From NCBI GenBank assembly GCA_964404285.1, contig CAYOJK010000003.1:62001-126000 (forward strand): a stretch of 64,000 nucleotides of DNA. Reading direction: 5' to 3'. Shown here piece by piece: positions 24,196-34,044 of this stretch; position 1 is the first letter of the stretch, and every line of letters starts with the position of its first letter. This DNA comes from JBASEY01 sp964404285. GTDB taxonomy: Bacteria > CSSED10-310. Both the position numbers and the translations under genes were made by a program. Under the pieces are notes generated by a model, which had not been told where the DNA came from, did not search any database, and worked only from the letters and a program-made list of their open reading frames with translations.

Positions 24196-25335
24196 ATGAA
24201 TCAGACCATTAAGCCTGTGTTTGTCCAGGGGAATCATGCTTGTGTTTTGGGCGCTCTGAAAGCCGGATGTCAATTTTTTGCCGGATATCCCATAACACCA
24301 TCCTCAGAAATTGCCGAAATTCTTGCCCAGGAATTACCCAAAAAAGGTGGTAAATTTATCCAAATGGAAGATGAATTGGCGGCTATGGGCGCTGTTATCG
24401 GCGCTTCCTTGACTGGCCTCAAATCCTTGACGGCAACAAGTGGTCCGGGGTTTTCATTGAAACAAGAAAACATCGGCTACGCTGTTATGACGGAAATTCC
24501 CTGTGTTATTGTCAACGTGCAAAGGGGAGGCCCTAGTACGGGGTTACCGACACAATCTTCCCAAAGCGATGTTCAACAAGCTCGCTGGGGGACTCATGGT
24601 GACCATGAAATTATTGTGCTGGCGCCATCAACTGTTCCGGAAATTTATCAGATGACCATCAGAGCCTTTAACCTGGCGGAAAAATACCGGACACCGGTCA
24701 TTTTACTGCTCGATGAGATTATCGCCCATATGCGCGAAATTTTGGTTGAAATACCTGATGACCAGGTTGTCAGAATCGATCGTCCAAGACCCTCTTGTCC
24801 TTATGATGAATATCTTCCCTATAAAATGGTTGAAAGCGATATTCCACCAATGGCGGATTTCGGGTCGGGATATCGATATCATGTAACAGGTCTTTGCCAT
24901 GACGAGACGGGTTTTCCGACAAATAATCCTGACAAAATCGACGCATTTATGCGACGATTGAATAGAAAGATTTCTAGATATACCGATGAGATAGTTGAGT
25001 ATAAAACCGCTGGAAATCCGGAAGCGGATGTGCTTGTTCTAGCTTATGGTTCATCAGCCAGATCAGCCAGACAAGCTTTAAAAATGATGGAAAATGATGA
25101 CAAACAACCTGTTTTATTCCAGCCTCTGACACTTTGGCCTTTCCCTGAACAGGCATTCATAGATACGGTCAAATCATGTAAAGGCGTTGTGGTAGTTGAA
25201 GCAAATATGGGTCAGGTAAAACGGGAAATCGAACGGTTGGTCAATACAGATATGCCGATAATCCTTGTCAATTCGTTAAATGGTGAACCAATCGAACCGA
25301 AATTAATCGTCCAAGCGGCCAAGGAGATTGTGTGA
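24196..25335 (+). CDS. korA: 2-oxoglutarate:ferredoxin oxidoreductase alpha subunit
   Basis: KorA contains the pyrimidine-binding TPP half and the transketolase-C-like domain of the enzyme converting 2-oxoglutarate, CoA and oxidised ferredoxin to succinyl-CoA and CO2. The 379-residue protein shows FFAGYPITPSSEI near residues 27-39, MEDELAAMGAVIGAS, the substrate-site loop QRGGPSTGLPT and the C-terminal WPFPE segment. Length and motifs fit the KorA group rather than pyruvate PorA. ATG 24196 with a GGAAAAAAGAG site. The stop TGA shares its last base with the korB ATG. Confidence 0.92.
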   Translation: MNQTIKPVFVQGNHACVLGALKAGCQFFAGYPITPSSEIAEILAQELPKKGGKFIQMEDELAAMGAVIGASLTGLKSLTATSGPGFSLKQENIGYAVMTEIPCVIVNVQRGGPSTGLPTQSSQSDVQQARWGTHGDHEIIVLAPSTVPEIYQMTIRAFNLAEKYRTPVILLLDEIIAHMREILVEIPDDQVVRIDRPRPSCPYDEYLPYKMVESDIPPMADFGSGYRYHVTGLCHDETGFPTNNPDKIDAFMRRLNRKISRYTDEIVEYKTAGNPEADVLVLAYGSSARSARQALKMMENDDKQPVLFQPLTLWPFPEQAFIDTVKSCKGVVVVEANMGQVKREIERLVNTDMPIILVNSLNGEPIEPKLIVQAAKEIV

Positions 25336-26147
25336 TGTTTAATTATGAAAAGTATTTAAGAATAAATAAGTTTCCACATATATGGTGCCCGGGATGTGGT
25401 GATGGAACCGTTTTAAAAAGTCTTCTTAGAGCAATTGATACGTTAAAATGGGATAAAAACGATATTGTCTTGATTTCAGGTATAGGCTGCTCATCCAGAA
25501 CTCCAGGATACGTCGATTTCAATACTCTTCATACGACTCACGGCAGAGCTCTTGCGTTTGCAACCGGTGTCAAATTAGCGAATTCCAAACTTCATGTCAT
25601 CGTAGTATCCGGTGATGGCGATGCGACTGCTATTGGAGGTAATCACTTTATTCACGCAGCTCGTCGAAATATCGATATTACAATGATTCTATATAATAAT
25701 TTTATCTATGGCATGACGGGCGGCCAGGCTTCTCCAACAACTCCTGCGGGGGCGTATGCTAGCACAGCCCCATACGGATCAATTGAGCCGAACTTCGATA
25801 TCAGTGAGTTGGCTAAAGCTGCGGGAGCATCGTTTGTTGGTCGATCTACCGCGTATCATACCAAACAGATGGAAACACTTTTTGTCAAAGCTTTATCCAA
25901 AAAGGGATTCAGCCTTGTTGAGGTTTTCGTTCAATGTCCTACCTCCTATGGACGCAGAAATAAACTTCGTACCCCAGTTGAGATGTTAAGATGGATGAAA
26001 GATAATTCTGTTCCGGTTACGGCAAAACTCACACCGGAACAAATGGAGGGTAAGTTTACCACGGGCATTTTATGGGATATTGAACGACCTGAATATACGG
26101 AACAATACGATAAACTTGCCCAGCAGGCGCTTGGGGCGAATGATTAG
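25335..26147 (+). CDS. korB: 2-oxoglutarate:ferredoxin oxidoreductase beta subunit
   Basis: KorB binds the pyrophosphate of TPP. The 270-residue protein has WCPGCGDG near its N-terminus, SGIGCSSRTPGYVDFNTLHT, and the Mg/TPP motif GDGDATAIGGNHFIHAARRN. YGMTGGQASPTTP lines the active site. I chose ATG 25335 (AGGAG eight bases upstream); a GTG one codon earlier is an alternative. The start overlaps the korA stop by one base, indicating coupling. The length is typical for KorB. Confidence 0.92.
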   Translation: MFNYEKYLRINKFPHIWCPGCGDGTVLKSLLRAIDTLKWDKNDIVLISGIGCSSRTPGYVDFNTLHTTHGRALAFATGVKLANSKLHVIVVSGDGDATAIGGNHFIHAARRNIDITMILYNNFIYGMTGGQASPTTPAGAYASTAPYGSIEPNFDISELAKAAGASFVGRSTAYHTKQMETLFVKALSKKGFSLVEVFVQCPTSYGRRNKLRTPVEMLRWMKDNSVPVTAKLTPEQMEGKFTTGILWDIERPEYTEQYDKLAQQALGAND

Positions 26148-26169
26148 CCAGTAGTGGAGATTATAAATC

Positions 26170-26721
26170 ATGAGATATGAAATACGTTTAAGCGGTTCAG
26201 GGGGACAAGGAATGATACTTGCCGGAGTGATCCTGGCAGAAGCAGCGGCAATTTATGACCAAAAAAATGCCACTCAAAGTCAATCATACGGTCCTGAAGC
26301 TCGTGGTGGAGCCAGTAAATCAGAAGTTATCATCAGCGATGAGGATATCTTTTTTCCCAAAGCAACCAATATTGATCTTTTATTGGCGCTGACTCAGGAA
26401 AGCTGTGATAAATATATTCATGACTTGAAACCCGATGGGATTCTTATTGTCGATGAAGATTTTGTGCAAAAATTACCCTCGGGGGATTTCAAAACACACA
26501 TAGTGCCAATAACCCGAATCGCTCAAGAAAAAATCGGCAAAATCATTGTCGCCAATATTGTTGCCCTAGGTGTAGTTGTGGCGCTGTCAGGTATCGTGAG
26601 CGAATCAGCCATAGAGAGCGCTGTTTTGACAAGAGTTCCAAAAGGTACTGAAGAACTCAACCGAAAAGCTCTTCAAGCTGGTCTGGAAGCCATAAAAAAA
26701 GCTGAAAAGAAGTCCAGTTGA
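26170..26721 (+). CDS. korC: 2-oxoacid:ferredoxin oxidoreductase gamma subunit
   Basis: A 183-residue protein starting with MRYEIRLSGSGGQGMILAG, the hallmark of the gamma subunit. TQSQSYGPEARGGASKSEVI is the second conserved block. The subunit contributes to CoA binding in the complex. ATG start with a GGAG site. Together korDABC forms a complete four-subunit enzyme next to sucCD, so 2-oxoglutarate is converted to succinate with energy saved at SucCD, or the reverse reaction runs in a reductive cycle; the sequence cannot tell the direction. Confidence 0.92.
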   Translation: MRYEIRLSGSGGQGMILAGVILAEAAAIYDQKNATQSQSYGPEARGGASKSEVIISDEDIFFPKATNIDLLLALTQESCDKYIHDLKPDGILIVDEDFVQKLPSGDFKTHIVPITRIAQEKIGKIIVANIVALGVVVALSGIVSESAIESAVLTRVPKGTEELNRKALQAGLEAIKKAEKKSS

Positions 26722-26781
26722 AAAAAGTTGTGGACTCCACGTAAGCAAAGTAGCGGTTATAACAGACCCGTCAAAGAACAC

Positions 26782-28245
26782 TCAAAGAAAAGAGAATTCT
26801 ACAACGTCAATATCACCCAATAAAGATCCTTTGGAATCAAGCATACCTGCCCAAATTCTAACCGGACCAAACTGCGGCATATCCAAAGGAACAATAAATT
26901 GAAGAATGTTCTGATTGATTGTGCTGTTACCTCCAAGAATCGTGTAATTGAAATCAACATCTCGTGACCAAGAAGGCCAAAAATAAAACTGCTCATTCCC
27001 AAATTGCGCACCGATATCCAGGATAATATATTCGGAAAAATTCACTGAAGCATGGCTGGGATTAACCACTGAAGCACTCAAGATAAAAAAACTTCCCGGT
27101 AAGAATTCTGTCTGATTGATTGAAAACTTGATGATTGGGTCTTTATCCCCTGGATCGAATCCATAATAATTTCGATGGAATTCCTTATAAAATTCCCAGG
27201 CAATTGCCTGATCATGAATAATCAGAGTATTTTCATCGTTGATTGTCTGAGCTGCTAATGTCCAATTGTATGAGCCGGTAACAACCCTGGCTGTTGACAG
27301 GTTGGCATCAAAGACAGCAAATTTATGGTGAAGAAGATTGGCATGAGGTTCAATCTGTTTGCTTGTGAGCACATCGACATAATTATTTTTAAGATATTTA
27401 TATACTGAATATGGCGCAGATGCTTGATATTCATCCATGACGCCCTGAACATGAATACCATCTTGATGTTTTTGGATCAGCTTTCCAGCCAAGTTTGTTT
27501 GCGTGAAGGTAAACATACAGAAGTGGATTGAATCGATTGCTTCGTCCATATTGTTCATCAATGCATCATACGCGGTATTGGGAGATGGGTTTTTTGTTGG
27601 GGAGAAATAGACTTCTATCGGAACTCCATTACAGATAACTAGATTATCGACAACTGTTCTTTTATTGGTTGAAAAGGAACAGTCACCAGGTGGCCCGAAT
27701 TCAGCTCCCCACATTTCATTGAATTCTATTAAATAGGTTTGAGCCAAATCAGGGCAGTCAATAGCTACAGCATGGTTGTTATTGTAGATAGTGCCCGAGT
27801 CTGTGATGTTATATGAGCCGGTCCAGACTGTTTTGCCATCGATCACGCAAAATTTATTATGAGAATTCAGGCTATCACCAGACCAGCCGTCACAAGTTTC
27901 ATCGATCACGTGAAGCCCGGCTGCTTCCAGTCGTTTACAAGCTGACAAGTGACGATTATTTGCATCGGTAATAATGCGTATATTATCTATACCTAATCGA
28001 TTGGCGGCCTCGATAAACGCTTCGACAATGGCGACTCTTCCAATAGAATAAAAGGCGGCGGCGACTGATTTATCCGCGCTCTCGATCAGCTTTATCAATT
28101 CCGTATCGATTCCATTACTTTGACTGTGGGATGCATCGTTAAAAATCACTTGAAAACCTTCAGGGAGATTCGAGGCGGATAGGGATGCCATTCCGGCTAA
28201 TATTGCGAAAAGTCCTAAAATTGCTGATAATAAAACGCGTTTCAT
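26782..28245 (-). CDS. Secreted phospholipase-D-like protein with two HKD motifs
   Basis: A 487-residue exported protein: signal peptide (hydrophobic residues 4-22, cleavage near SLSAS-N) and two phospholipase D domains. The first HxKxxxxD motif is H129/K131/D136, followed by GSYN; the second is H306/K308/D313, followed by GSYNWT. Residues about 370-487 form an extra beta-rich, Ig-like domain. The family includes phospholipases, nucleases and transphosphatidylases; the substrate cannot be told from sequence. Two conserved HKD motifs suggest an active enzyme folded from one chain. A strong AGGAGG-type site precedes the ATG. It lies alone between korC and a divergent glycosyltransferase. Confidence 0.82.
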   Translation of the reverse strand: MKRVLLSAILGLFAILAGMASLSASNLPEGFQVIFNDASHSQSNGIDTELIKLIESADKSVAAAFYSIGRVAIVEAFIEAANRLGIDNIRIITDANNRHLSACKRLEAAGLHVIDETCDGWSGDSLNSHNKFCVIDGKTVWTGSYNITDSGTIYNNNHAVAIDCPDLAQTYLIEFNEMWGAEFGPPGDCSFSTNKRTVVDNLVICNGVPIEVYFSPTKNPSPNTAYDALMNNMDEAIDSIHFCMFTFTQTNLAGKLIQKHQDGIHVQGVMDEYQASAPYSVYKYLKNNYVDVLTSKQIEPHANLLHHKFAVFDANLSTARVVTGSYNWTLAAQTINDENTLIIHDQAIAWEFYKEFHRNYYGFDPGDKDPIIKFSINQTEFLPGSFFILSASVVNPSHASVNFSEYIILDIGAQFGNEQFYFWPSWSRDVDFNYTILGGNSTINQNILQFIVPLDMPQFGPVRIWAGMLDSKGSLLGDIDVVEFSFL

Positions 28246-28265
28246 TTAGTGCCTCCTGGAAAATA

Positions 28266-28294
28266 GATGTACTGGAGATACTGATTTGCGTCAA
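28266..28294 (-). promoter_or_regulatory. Putative promoter of the PLD-like gene
   Basis: On the minus strand TTGACG (from 28289-28294), a 17-bp spacer and TACATC (from 28266-28271) lie just upstream of the ribosome site of the PLD-like gene. The -35 box matches 5 of 6 and the -10 box 3 of 6, so this is a modest candidate. Confidence 0.3.
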
Positions 28295-28339
28295 GATCAA
28301 ACCGTAAAGAAAACGTTGACCGACGTCTGAAAGGCTTGA

Positions 28340-30265
28340 ATGACAAAAGAAAAACTGATGGTCAAAACGGGTATGTTCTGGGTAGCGCTAATAGCTGCGT
28401 TTTTCCGCTTTGGTCACCTTGTCATGCTTCATACGGATCCGGTTGCGGATATTCTAGTTTTAGACAGTTTGGCGTATGACACGACAGCAACACAAATAGT
28501 GAGCGGGAATTTACCGCAAACCATATACTTCCAAGCGCCTTTTTACCCCTACTTCCTTGCTGCTTTTTACTCTATTTCAAACCATAATGTTCAACTGATT
28601 CGAATCATTCAAGCTTTTATCGATTTACTAACAATCATATTGGTTTATAGGATAACGCAGAATCTATTCAATTATGCAGCCGCTGTTTTAGCTGGATTGT
28701 CACTGGCAGTATATCCCGTTTTAATTTTCCAAACAGGTTTGGTTTTAAAGACGACTTTGAATGTTTTCTTTGCCGCTTTAATGCTCTGGCTGATACTGGA
28801 ACGTCATTTGAAAATTCCTATCAGTATCAGATTGATATTATTGGGGTTAACTAGCGGTTATGCCTCTGCAGCTCAAGGGTCGGTTCTTTTGCAGTTACCT
28901 TTTATAGTTTTATGGATTGTTATTGACGCTGATTGGAAAAAACCAAGCAAGTGGATTGTGCGCTTAGGTTTCTTTTTAATCGGCTTGATTATCAGTATCG
29001 GTCCTTTTACATGGCGAAATTACCGTATGAGTGGTCGATTTGTACTTTTGACATCTCAAGGTGGAGCAAATCTTTATTTGGGTAATAGTCCGTATTCTGA
29101 CGGAACATCCAAAAGACCACCGCGTATTCGGGCAACTCCTGAGTTTGAAGAGGCGGATTTTCATCGTGAAGCAGAAAGAGCTGCAGGAAGAAAATTATCT
29201 CCGGAAGAATCGGGAAAATACTGGCGAAATGAGGCGTTAAAATGGATTCGAGATAATCCGAAGGAAGCCTTGCTTTTACAGATACGGAAACTGGGTTTAT
29301 TTTGGAATAGAGTTGAAATACCGGATAATTATGACTTCGATTTTTACCGTAGATATTCGATTTTTATCAGATACCCCCGATTTCCTTTTTGGTTTTTAGG
29401 ATCGCTGGGTTTGACCGGAATGCTCTTCTTTATGAAAACGTGGAAGAAAACCTGGTTTTTATATCTATGGACTGTGTCTTATTGTCTTATCTGGGTAGCC
29501 TTTCATATCTATTCCAGATACCGATTGCCTGTGGTAGTTTTTTTGGCGCCGTTCTTTGGCGCCTGCTGTTACGAAATATTTCTGTTGATAAAGTCTGGCC
29601 AACTTGGAAAACTACTCAAAATTGGGATTGTTTTACTGATTTTTATTTTATTACAGGCGATTCCACTTACCTCTTATTCACACGCTCAGCCATTGTTCAA
29701 TTTGGGAAGCGGCTTGACAAAATTGGGCAAAATGGAAGAAGCAAGGCAAGCTTATCTGGATGCGCTAGCCGAAAAACCAGATTATGAACCGGCGATGGTG
29801 AATCTAGGTAAACTTGCTTGGAATCTTGGAAATCATTATGAAGCAGGTTCATGGTGGATAAAGACTTTGAAATTGTACCCTAATTCGGTTGAAGCGCATT
29901 CAAATCTTGGTACTTTTTTAGCTATGAACAGCAATATGCCGGCGGCTAAGGAGCATTTCGAAAAAGCCGTGGAAATCCAACCTTATTATTCGCTTGGTTG
30001 GCTTCATTTAGCTCAAGCAGAACAGAGTCTGGAAAATTGTGCAAAAGCGATCATTGCTTTTGACAAGGTATTGGATTTGGAACCTTCAGATGTTCAGGCT
30101 CTTTATGGTAAGGCAATGTGTTTAGAATCATTGGGTCAAACAGAGTCAGCTATTGAAACCTGGCGAATGTATGTACTGGAAGCGGAGCATAAGGTTGAAG
30201 AGTCCACCTATATTAAGGAAGCTGTCCGGCGGCTTCAATTGTTGAGTTCAGATGCCGATTATTAA
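28340..30265 (+). CDS. Membrane glycosyltransferase (GT39/ArnT-like) with C-terminal TPRs
   Basis: A 641-residue integral membrane protein. Residues about 10-445 contain some ten membrane segments of a GT-C fold. The first loop holds acidic residues (HTDPVADILVLDSLAYD) before SGNLPQTIYFQAPFYPYFLA, a pattern typical of polyprenyl-phosphate-sugar-dependent transferases. Residues about 447-630 hold four or five tetratricopeptide repeats. The active site of GT-C enzymes faces the periplasm; the TPRs probably lie there too and may bind the acceptor protein, as in O-GlcNAc-type systems (inference). It is convergent with the glycosyltransferase cluster at 30281-35127. Confidence 0.75.
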   Translation: MTKEKLMVKTGMFWVALIAAFFRFGHLVMLHTDPVADILVLDSLAYDTTATQIVSGNLPQTIYFQAPFYPYFLAAFYSISNHNVQLIRIIQAFIDLLTIILVYRITQNLFNYAAAVLAGLSLAVYPVLIFQTGLVLKTTLNVFFAALMLWLILERHLKIPISIRLILLGLTSGYASAAQGSVLLQLPFIVLWIVIDADWKKPSKWIVRLGFFLIGLIISIGPFTWRNYRMSGRFVLLTSQGGANLYLGNSPYSDGTSKRPPRIRATPEFEEADFHREAERAAGRKLSPEESGKYWRNEALKWIRDNPKEALLLQIRKLGLFWNRVEIPDNYDFDFYRRYSIFIRYPRFPFWFLGSLGLTGMLFFMKTWKKTWFLYLWTVSYCLIWVAFHIYSRYRLPVVVFLAPFFGACCYEIFLLIKSGQLGKLLKIGIVLLIFILLQAIPLTSYSHAQPLFNLGSGLTKLGKMEEARQAYLDALAEKPDYEPAMVNLGKLAWNLGNHYEAGSWWIKTLKLYPNSVEAHSNLGTFLAMNSNMPAAKEHFEKAVEIQPYYSLGWLHLAQAEQSLENCAKAIIAFDKVLDLEPSDVQALYGKAMCLESLGQTESAIETWRMYVLEAEHKVEESTYIKEAVRRLQLLSSDADY

Positions 30266-30280
30266 AGGGATGTCTTATTT

Positions 30281-31696
30281 TTACCGATCGAGATTTAAAA
30301 GGTGTCGAGCTCCAGGTGTTCTAGCAAGAATCCATTTGACTGTATGAAGAAAGCCGCCTGTTCGAATATTGTTCATGATAGAAGCTCGATAGTGACCCAT
30401 GGTGTGGGCGATATAGTCAGTATGTGACCAAGATTCGGGGCTGTATTTATCGTCATAATCAGGCGCTCGGCGAGGATTTTTTATCCATTCTTGCAGCGGG
30501 CGCGTAGTTATTTCAGACGTAAAATGCTCAAAGCAGTAATTAAATGCTTTTTGAGCTGTTGAATTTAACATGTCCGGGTTGTCAATAGCATAGGTTAATG
30601 CATTGACCAAACCGTCAACATTTTCCGGTTCAAATGTCAATCCAAGAGAATTATTCTTAATAATTATGGATAAATCACATAATTCAGAAGTCAAAACAGG
30701 AAGTTTAAATTGCATCCAATCCAACAATCGATTTCTGCTTCCCAGAATACCCTCATATGAAAACAGATCGATGTTGACGCCGATGTTTGCTTCTTGAAGG
30801 TATGATGGAATATCCGTGAAGGGTATCCATCCTCTCATAATGAACCGATTTTTATATTTTGACTGCCCGATTTTATTCAAGAAATAACGGTATGTTATTT
30901 CATCGTGAGAAGATATCTCGCCTCCTGTGCTGACAAAATAGGCATTTGGATGGATTTGAAAGAGTATTTCCAAAGATTTGAACAGCGTTTTTACATCTGC
31001 CCAGGTATTATATCCACCACTCCAAAGAATGATGAAAGCATCCTCGGGAACATGAACGCCTCTAAGGAGAGGTTTTTTATCACTATGGTCGAACAATGTA
31101 TTTTCACTTATTGAACAGGGTATGACATGGGTGAACTGGTATCCAGTTGTGGCTCGGTTTAAACGGAATCGAGTTCCTAATTCTCCAATTGTGGCAAAAG
31201 ACTGAGGTGTTGCAACAACAGAGAATATGTCAGCTCTGTCGAGAATGGTTTTTTCCTGATGCCAGAGTTGTGATAGGTAATAATTGTCTTTGAAAACCTG
31301 TGATTTTGTTTGGGCTTCAGCCATGATATGTCCAAACAAATCGGCCCAGATAGGGCGATTAGTATTTAGTTTTGTTGCTATATATGATGGATATACAGTG
31401 GCTCCAACGATGCAATCGGGATCGAAATTATCATGTATTTGCTGAAGCCAGGTTTTATTTTCAAACATCTCTTGAGTGACATTATAATAAATGAGATTAC
31501 CATGCTCTTCGGCTCTTATTTTTTCTTTATCACCAGATTGTTTTGCTGCAAGGTGCCGACTACAGACAAGACAGATTCTGTGATTTTTTTCGAGTAAAGG
31601 CGACACAAATTGCCAGGTGCGTTTTCCTGGTGCAAGGGTGAATCTTTCATTTTCAGTAGGTAATGGGCTCAGACCTAACAATAATATTCGTTTCAC
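30281..31696 (-). CDS. Glycosyltransferase family 4-like protein
   Basis: A 471-residue GT-B glycosyltransferase. The N-terminus MKRILLLGLSPLPTENE and the acceptor domain parallel those of the next gene upstream. The donor-binding domain contains LWSGGYNTWADVKTL, GWIPFTDIPSYLQEANIGVNID and EGILGSRNRLLDWM, in place of the usual E-x7-E region. The GTG start overlaps the previous stop in GTGA, with GGAAGG seven bases before it. The two products share order and many exact blocks, so they arose by tandem duplication. The product is probably a surface glycan enzyme; donor and acceptor are unknown. Confidence 0.8.
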   Translation of the reverse strand: MKRILLLGLSPLPTENERFTLAPGKRTWQFVSPLLEKNHRICLVCSRHLAAKQSGDKEKIRAEEHGNLIYYNVTQEMFENKTWLQQIHDNFDPDCIVGATVYPSYIATKLNTNRPIWADLFGHIMAEAQTKSQVFKDNYYLSQLWHQEKTILDRADIFSVVATPQSFATIGELGTRFRLNRATTGYQFTHVIPCSISENTLFDHSDKKPLLRGVHVPEDAFIILWSGGYNTWADVKTLFKSLEILFQIHPNAYFVSTGGEISSHDEITYRYFLNKIGQSKYKNRFIMRGWIPFTDIPSYLQEANIGVNIDLFSYEGILGSRNRLLDWMQFKLPVLTSELCDLSIIIKNNSLGLTFEPENVDGLVNALTYAIDNPDMLNSTAQKAFNYCFEHFTSEITTRPLQEWIKNPRRAPDYDDKYSPESWSHTDYIAHTMGHYRASIMNNIRTGGFLHTVKWILARTPGARHLLNLDR

Positions 31697-34041
31697 TTAA
31701 AGACCTTCCGTTGAAAACCTCGAAAAACCAGCCAGATAATTCGAGGTGTAACATGTAGATAAGCTCGACATATTGGGATGAACTGTTCGTTGATGGCAAA
31801 TTTACGAATCCATTCCCATTCAGCACGTCGAAATGTGCCCAGAAAATATCGAAGCGGGAAATGTTTTAAAACTAATTTCAGACGATTCCGATGATACAGA
31901 GTATAAAATCGTCGGCTAAACTTTCCCGTTGACGTGGATTCTTTATGTAAAGCAATGGCTTTATGACAGTATCTGACTCGATAACCGGCCCTTGAAGCCC
32001 GGATACAAAAATCCAACTCTTCAAAGTAAGCAGGGGAAAACCGTTTGTCAAAATAACCTATTTCTCGAACAAGCGCTTTTTTAAATGCAAAGGCTGCGCC
32101 GGTAACATAGTCGACATCTCGGTCTTCATCGTATTGGCCCCTATCTTTTTCTCCGGCGCCGAAGTGATCAGTCAATCCATTGGGATGAAAAATGCCGCCG
32201 GCATGCTGCAAAGTGATGCCATCAGGATGATAAATTTTGCAGCCGGCAATTGCTACTGATTCGGTCATCAAAACATGTACAATCTCTGTTAAGAGCCCTT
32301 TTTGCATTATTGCATCTTGATTTAAAAGAAATACGACGTCTCCAACTGATTTCTCGACACCTTGGTTAACACCGAGAGTAAATCCTTTGTTATGTGAATT
32401 GCGTATCAGTGTTATTTCTGGATAAAACTGTTGAATGTGCTCAGGTGTTCCATCCGAAGAACCATTATCGATGACAATGCATTCCAGATTTGGGTAATCG
32501 TGGTTAAGAACCGATTTTAAACAGGGGTCAATATCATCTTTTCCATTCCAAGTGACAATAACGACGCTGATGAGCGGGTCTTTGGGTATTGGCAGCGGGG
32601 CAGAGGTCAGTTTAGGTCGATTGATAACCATATTTTCAATTTGACTGTTCTGACATTTTTGCTCAAACTGTTTTTCCAGATGTCTGATATATCGTTCCAG
32701 TTCGGTAATATGGCTGTTTTTATTTTCAAGATCTTTTTCAATTATTTGTATGTAATTATGTGAAATATCTTTTGGAAAATCTGTCATACCTAAGTCAGGT
32801 TGTTGGGCATGTTTGTCCGGCGCTTTTTCTGGGGAGTTCAGCCATTGTCGAAAGGGTAGTGTTGTTGCTTCAAATGAAAGATGTCGTAATGCATATTCCC
32901 TTGCACGCCGACCTGTTAATTTGACTTCTTCAGGGTTTTGCGCGAGCTTCAAGATACGGTTACTTAGCGCCTCAGAATCGCCAAGAGGGTAGCTATATCC
33001 CAATCCTTTTTGCGGTAAATCGATGGAAAGCTCACATAATTCGCCTATTAAAGCCGGCAAATCAGCTTTCATCCAGTCCATCACTCTGTTTTTGCTACCG
33101 AAAATGCCTTCATACATATACCGATCAATATTAATCCCAATATTTGCTTCAAAATATGTGTTATGCACATCTTCCTTGGGAATCCAGCCTTTCAAGACAA
33201 ATCTATCGGCATACTTCGAACGATTCACAAGTTTGACAAATTTGGGGTAAGTGATCTCATCGTGACCATCTATCTGTCCGCCAGTGCTGACAAAATAAAT
33301 ATTCGGATTTTCTGCCATAGCTTTTTCAAGAGCATTAAACAGTGTATCGATATCTGTCCAGGTATTGAATCCGCCTGACCAGAGGACGACAAAAGCATTT
33401 TGAGGCACATCTTTTCCTCGAAAGATAGTTTTATCATGCGTATAGAGCTCAGGTTCAATTGCGCAAGGGATTGAATGACAGAATTCATACCCCGTTGTTT
33501 GCGCTGAGAGGCGCTTGATTAGACCTAATTCACCTATCGTTGCATAAGATTGAGCTCTGGAAACGGTAGAAAACTTATCACCTGTTCGCAAAGCTAGGTA
33601 TTGATGGTGTAAAAAATGATCCAGATATTCATTCGATTGATAGCGAAAGGCTTTTGCTTGTGCCTCTGCCATAACGTGTCCGAAAAGATCGATCCATACA
33701 GGGGCTGAATATTTTAGTTTTTCCAGTGGTTTGCAAGCAAAAACGGTGGCTGCCAAAATTACATCCGGTTTAAAACGATCGTGGATATCCTGAATTCTAT
33801 GTTTATCGTTAAACACTTTATCAGACAGGTTGTAATACGTAAAACCATGTTTTTCTGTGATAATTTCTGGTGGTGTAGAGTCGGGATAAACAGAGGGTAT
33901 TCGGTTGGCAATTAAGGTCAACTCAATATTATCATCCAGAAGAGGTTGAATAAATTGCCAAGCACGAATTCCTGGTCCATAGGTCTTTTGTGTGTTTTCA
34001 AATGGAAGCGGGCTGAATCCAAAAACAAGAAGTTTGGGCAT
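31693..34041 (-). CDS. Two-domain glycosyltransferase, GT4 fused to GT2
   Basis: A 782-residue protein. Residues 1-400 form a GT-B glycosyltransferase paralogous to the downstream gene (FGFSPLPFENTQ, LWSGGFNTWTDIDTL, EGIFGSKNRVMDWM). Residues about 430-470 form a short coiled coil. Residues about 490-770 are a GT-A family 2 domain with SVVIVTWNGKDDIDPCL, VIDNGSSDGTPEHI and the DxD-equivalent LNQDAIM, similar to rhamnosyltransferases such as WbbL. It may add two sugars in succession. The start lies 3 bp after the methyltransferase gene and the stop overlaps the next gene, so the three are one operon. Confidence 0.83.
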   Translation of the reverse strand: MPKLLVFGFSPLPFENTQKTYGPGIRAWQFIQPLLDDNIELTLIANRIPSVYPDSTPPEIITEKHGFTYYNLSDKVFNDKHRIQDIHDRFKPDVILAATVFACKPLEKLKYSAPVWIDLFGHVMAEAQAKAFRYQSNEYLDHFLHHQYLALRTGDKFSTVSRAQSYATIGELGLIKRLSAQTTGYEFCHSIPCAIEPELYTHDKTIFRGKDVPQNAFVVLWSGGFNTWTDIDTLFNALEKAMAENPNIYFVSTGGQIDGHDEITYPKFVKLVNRSKYADRFVLKGWIPKEDVHNTYFEANIGINIDRYMYEGIFGSKNRVMDWMKADLPALIGELCELSIDLPQKGLGYSYPLGDSEALSNRILKLAQNPEEVKLTGRRAREYALRHLSFEATTLPFRQWLNSPEKAPDKHAQQPDLGMTDFPKDISHNYIQIIEKDLENKNSHITELERYIRHLEKQFEQKCQNSQIENMVINRPKLTSAPLPIPKDPLISVVIVTWNGKDDIDPCLKSVLNHDYPNLECIVIDNGSSDGTPEHIQQFYPEITLIRNSHNKGFTLGVNQGVEKSVGDVVFLLNQDAIMQKGLLTEIVHVLMTESVAIAGCKIYHPDGITLQHAGGIFHPNGLTDHFGAGEKDRGQYDEDRDVDYVTGAAFAFKKALVREIGYFDKRFSPAYFEELDFCIRASRAGYRVRYCHKAIALHKESTSTGKFSRRFYTLYHRNRLKLVLKHFPLRYFLGTFRRAEWEWIRKFAINEQFIPICRAYLHVTPRIIWLVFRGFQRKVFK

Positions 34042-34044
34042 TGG

